Below the pieces are notes generated by a model that saw only the letters and a list, made by a program, of their open reading frames with translations, was not told the DNA's origin and did no database searches. Both the position numbers and the translations under genes were made by a program. A stretch of 64,000 nt of DNA, taken from the NCBI RefSeq assembly GCF_032268605.1, contig NZ_CP130318.1:687501-751500 (forward strand), in the 5' to 3' direction. This DNA is from Paenibacillus aurantius (GTDB lineage Bacteria; Bacillota; Bacilli; Paenibacillales; NBRC-103111). Shown here in pieces: positions 62,831 to 64,000 of the stretch (its first letter is position 1; the number at the start of each line of letters is the position of its first letter).

Positions 62831-63418
62831 ATGGAATTTCAAAAAGATCTGTCTCATCTAGGATGGGAAGAGGTGAGAAATCGCCAGCTACAACGAATGT
62901 CGTTAGTCTCCGAATGGGCTTCAATTGCCGGTATCAAAGAAGGCAGTACCTTACTTGATATCGGACCTGGCCCCGGAGCCTTTTTGAATGAATACGCCAG
63001 TTTGGTCGGAACAAACGGTAAAGTCATAGCTCTTGAAAAATCAAAAGAAGCTATTGATTATTTTTTAAAGACCTCAAACCAGCCTAATGTTATAACTGTA
63101 TGCTGGAATGCAGAGCAACCCTACAATACTGAAATTCATGATATTGATGTGATTACACTTACCGATGTGCTTCACCATGCAGAGTCAATTCTTGACATCC
63201 TCAAGAATGTACGCACTCTTTCCAATGTAAAAACGCGCATATTAATTTCTAAATTTGACCCTGAAACTCAAGGCGCGTTCGGCCCTCCATTAACTAGCAG
63301 AATCCCAATAAGTCAACTCAAATCTGCTATCCTAAGTATCGGATTTGAAGTATGTAGGGAAGGGAAACAAGATTTTGAGCATTATTACTTGCTTTTAAAA
63401 ACAGAGCCATCAACCTAA
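62831..63418 (+). CDS. Class I SAM-dependent methyltransferase
   Basis: A 195-aa methyltransferase with the SAM-binding motif LLDIGPGPGAFLNEYA (motif I), VIALEKSKEAIDYF (acidic end of strand 2) and DVITLTDVLHHAESI (motif after strand 4). The substrate is unknown. The frame is open far upstream (62648) but AAAGGTGGG precedes the ATG at 62831. It belongs to the AT-rich MarR group, 14 nt after the membrane protein gene. Confidence 0.87.
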   Translation: MEFQKDLSHLGWEEVRNRQLQRMSLVSEWASIAGIKEGSTLLDIGPGPGAFLNEYASLVGTNGKVIALEKSKEAIDYFLKTSNQPNVITVCWNAEQPYNTEIHDIDVITLTDVLHHAESILDILKNVRTLSNVKTRILISKFDPETQGAFGPPLTSRIPISQLKSAILSIGFEVCREGKQDFEHYYLLLKTEPST

Positions 63419-63528
63419 TAGCTCTGCCCCTGCTAAAATGTCCATGAAAATCAAGGGCTTTTTCATTTTTTGTAAGTTTGCTAAAATTGGATGGAAAATT
63501 TATGGGTTACGTGACAGGGGGGATGAAA

Positions 63529-63993
63529 ATGAGAGCAGGTCAGAGGACGGCGCCCGTTTCTAGATCTTTAGGCTATTTGCTTATTATGCTGGGCATAGCC
63601 GTCTTTTTAATGAAGGTTTTCTCAAGTGATAGTAACGAGCCTGCCTTGTTTTACATCGGGGGTTCTGATGAATCGGTCCGTAAGGAGCCATCCGAGAAAA
63701 GCGTGCTGGGCTTTTCCGTTTCGTTTGACAACCCGACGAACCATTCTTTTACGATTGACCAAGTGGTGCCCCTGCTGAATGAGAGAGGGAAGCGGATCGT
63801 CTTGGGCGAGGTGGAGAGTATTCAGCAAGAGAAAAGATTACAAGCAGGCAAGAAAGTGGAATACAGCGGGGAAATCGATATCCGGACCAGTGACCTGACG
63901 GAAGAAGAGATTCATGATATGCTCCCCCTCCTAGAGGGCTACCGAATCATTCTGAACCAGGGAGAGGAAATCATTCTGCGGACCAAGCATTGA
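63529..63993 (+). CDS. Membrane-anchored extracytoplasmic protein of unknown function
   Basis: A 154-aa protein with an N-terminal signal-anchor (LGYLLIMLGIAVFLMKVF, residues 14-31). The outside domain is beta-rich (VLGFSVSFDNPTNHSFTIDQV; KRIVLGEVESIQQEKRLQAGKKVEYSGEIDI), like a small Ig-type or DUF4352-like domain. Of three possible starts (63478, 63523, 63529) the ATG at 63529 lies six bases after GGGGGG and is chosen. Base composition returns to the window's norm here. Confidence 0.7.
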   Translation: MRAGQRTAPVSRSLGYLLIMLGIAVFLMKVFSSDSNEPALFYIGGSDESVRKEPSEKSVLGFSVSFDNPTNHSFTIDQVVPLLNERGKRIVLGEVESIQQEKRLQAGKKVEYSGEIDIRTSDLTEEEIHDMLPLLEGYRIILNQGEEIILRTKH

Positions 63994-64000
63994 AGAACTC

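Overview
The window comes from a Gram-positive, endospore-former-type bacterium of the class Bacilli, most likely Paenibacillus or a close relative in the Paenibacillaceae. The evidence is a Bacillus-like rRNA-tRNA operon with encoded CCA ends, strong AGGAGG-type ribosome binding sites with many TTG and GTG starts, genes of fairly high G+C, stalk-type (copper amine oxidase N-domain) secreted proteins, and clear synteny with the Bacillus subtilis yeaC-yeaD-yebA-guaA-pbuG-purEKBCSQLFMN..D region.

Layout. 1-3556: the 3' part of a 23S rRNA, a 5S rRNA, ten tRNA genes and a terminator. 3725-12400: a secreted stalk-domain protein, then on the minus strand proline dehydrogenase, arginase and ornithine aminotransferase (proline and arginine breakdown to glutamate semialdehyde), and the large subunit of glutamate synthase. 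12860-18882: glutamate-semialdehyde aminotransferase (gsaB type), an LCP-family cell-wall ligase, a three-gene ABC-2 exporter and a Bcp peroxiredoxin. 18947-24582: a cytoplasmic three-PAS sensor kinase, a cephalosporin-C-deacetylase-type esterase, a second hydrolase and an exported polysaccharide deacetylase. 24686-29440: the MoxR / DUF58 / transglutaminase trio. 29672-50756: the purine block, with guaA, pbuG and a twelve-gene IMP-synthesis operon. 50872-60255: small accessory genes (methyltransferases, P-loop kinase, a broken exonuclease, AlkD, hydrolases, and a regulator-hydrolase-YhfC cassette). 60541-63993: small membrane or exported proteins, with an AT-rich MarR / membrane protein / methyltransferase group that looks acquired.

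The purine genes show two layers of control. Both pbuG and purE are preceded by a pair of inverted PurR boxes, a sigma-A promoter, a guanine-type riboswitch aptamer and an intrinsic terminator. The operon encodes all steps from PRPP to IMP except the first phosphoribosylamine supply beyond purF, but the usual bifunctional PurH is absent: a free-standing AICAR formyltransferase domain is followed by a separate protein resembling archaeal-type IMP cyclohydrolase (PurO).

The main unexplained structures are: (1) a family of about 90-97 bp intergenic elements with 12-15 bp terminal inverted repeats (GTGCCTTATCCG), three copies plus an extra end, one of them inside the pur operon and one supplying a gene's stop codon; (2) a 675-bp non-coding, hairpin-rich gap between purF and purM; (3) an exonuclease gene cut by one in-frame TGA although the C-terminal catalytic motif is intact beyond it; and (4) the regulator-hydrolase-intramembrane protease cassette with a perfect 10-bp dyad operator. 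No insertion sequence, CRISPR array or prophage was seen.
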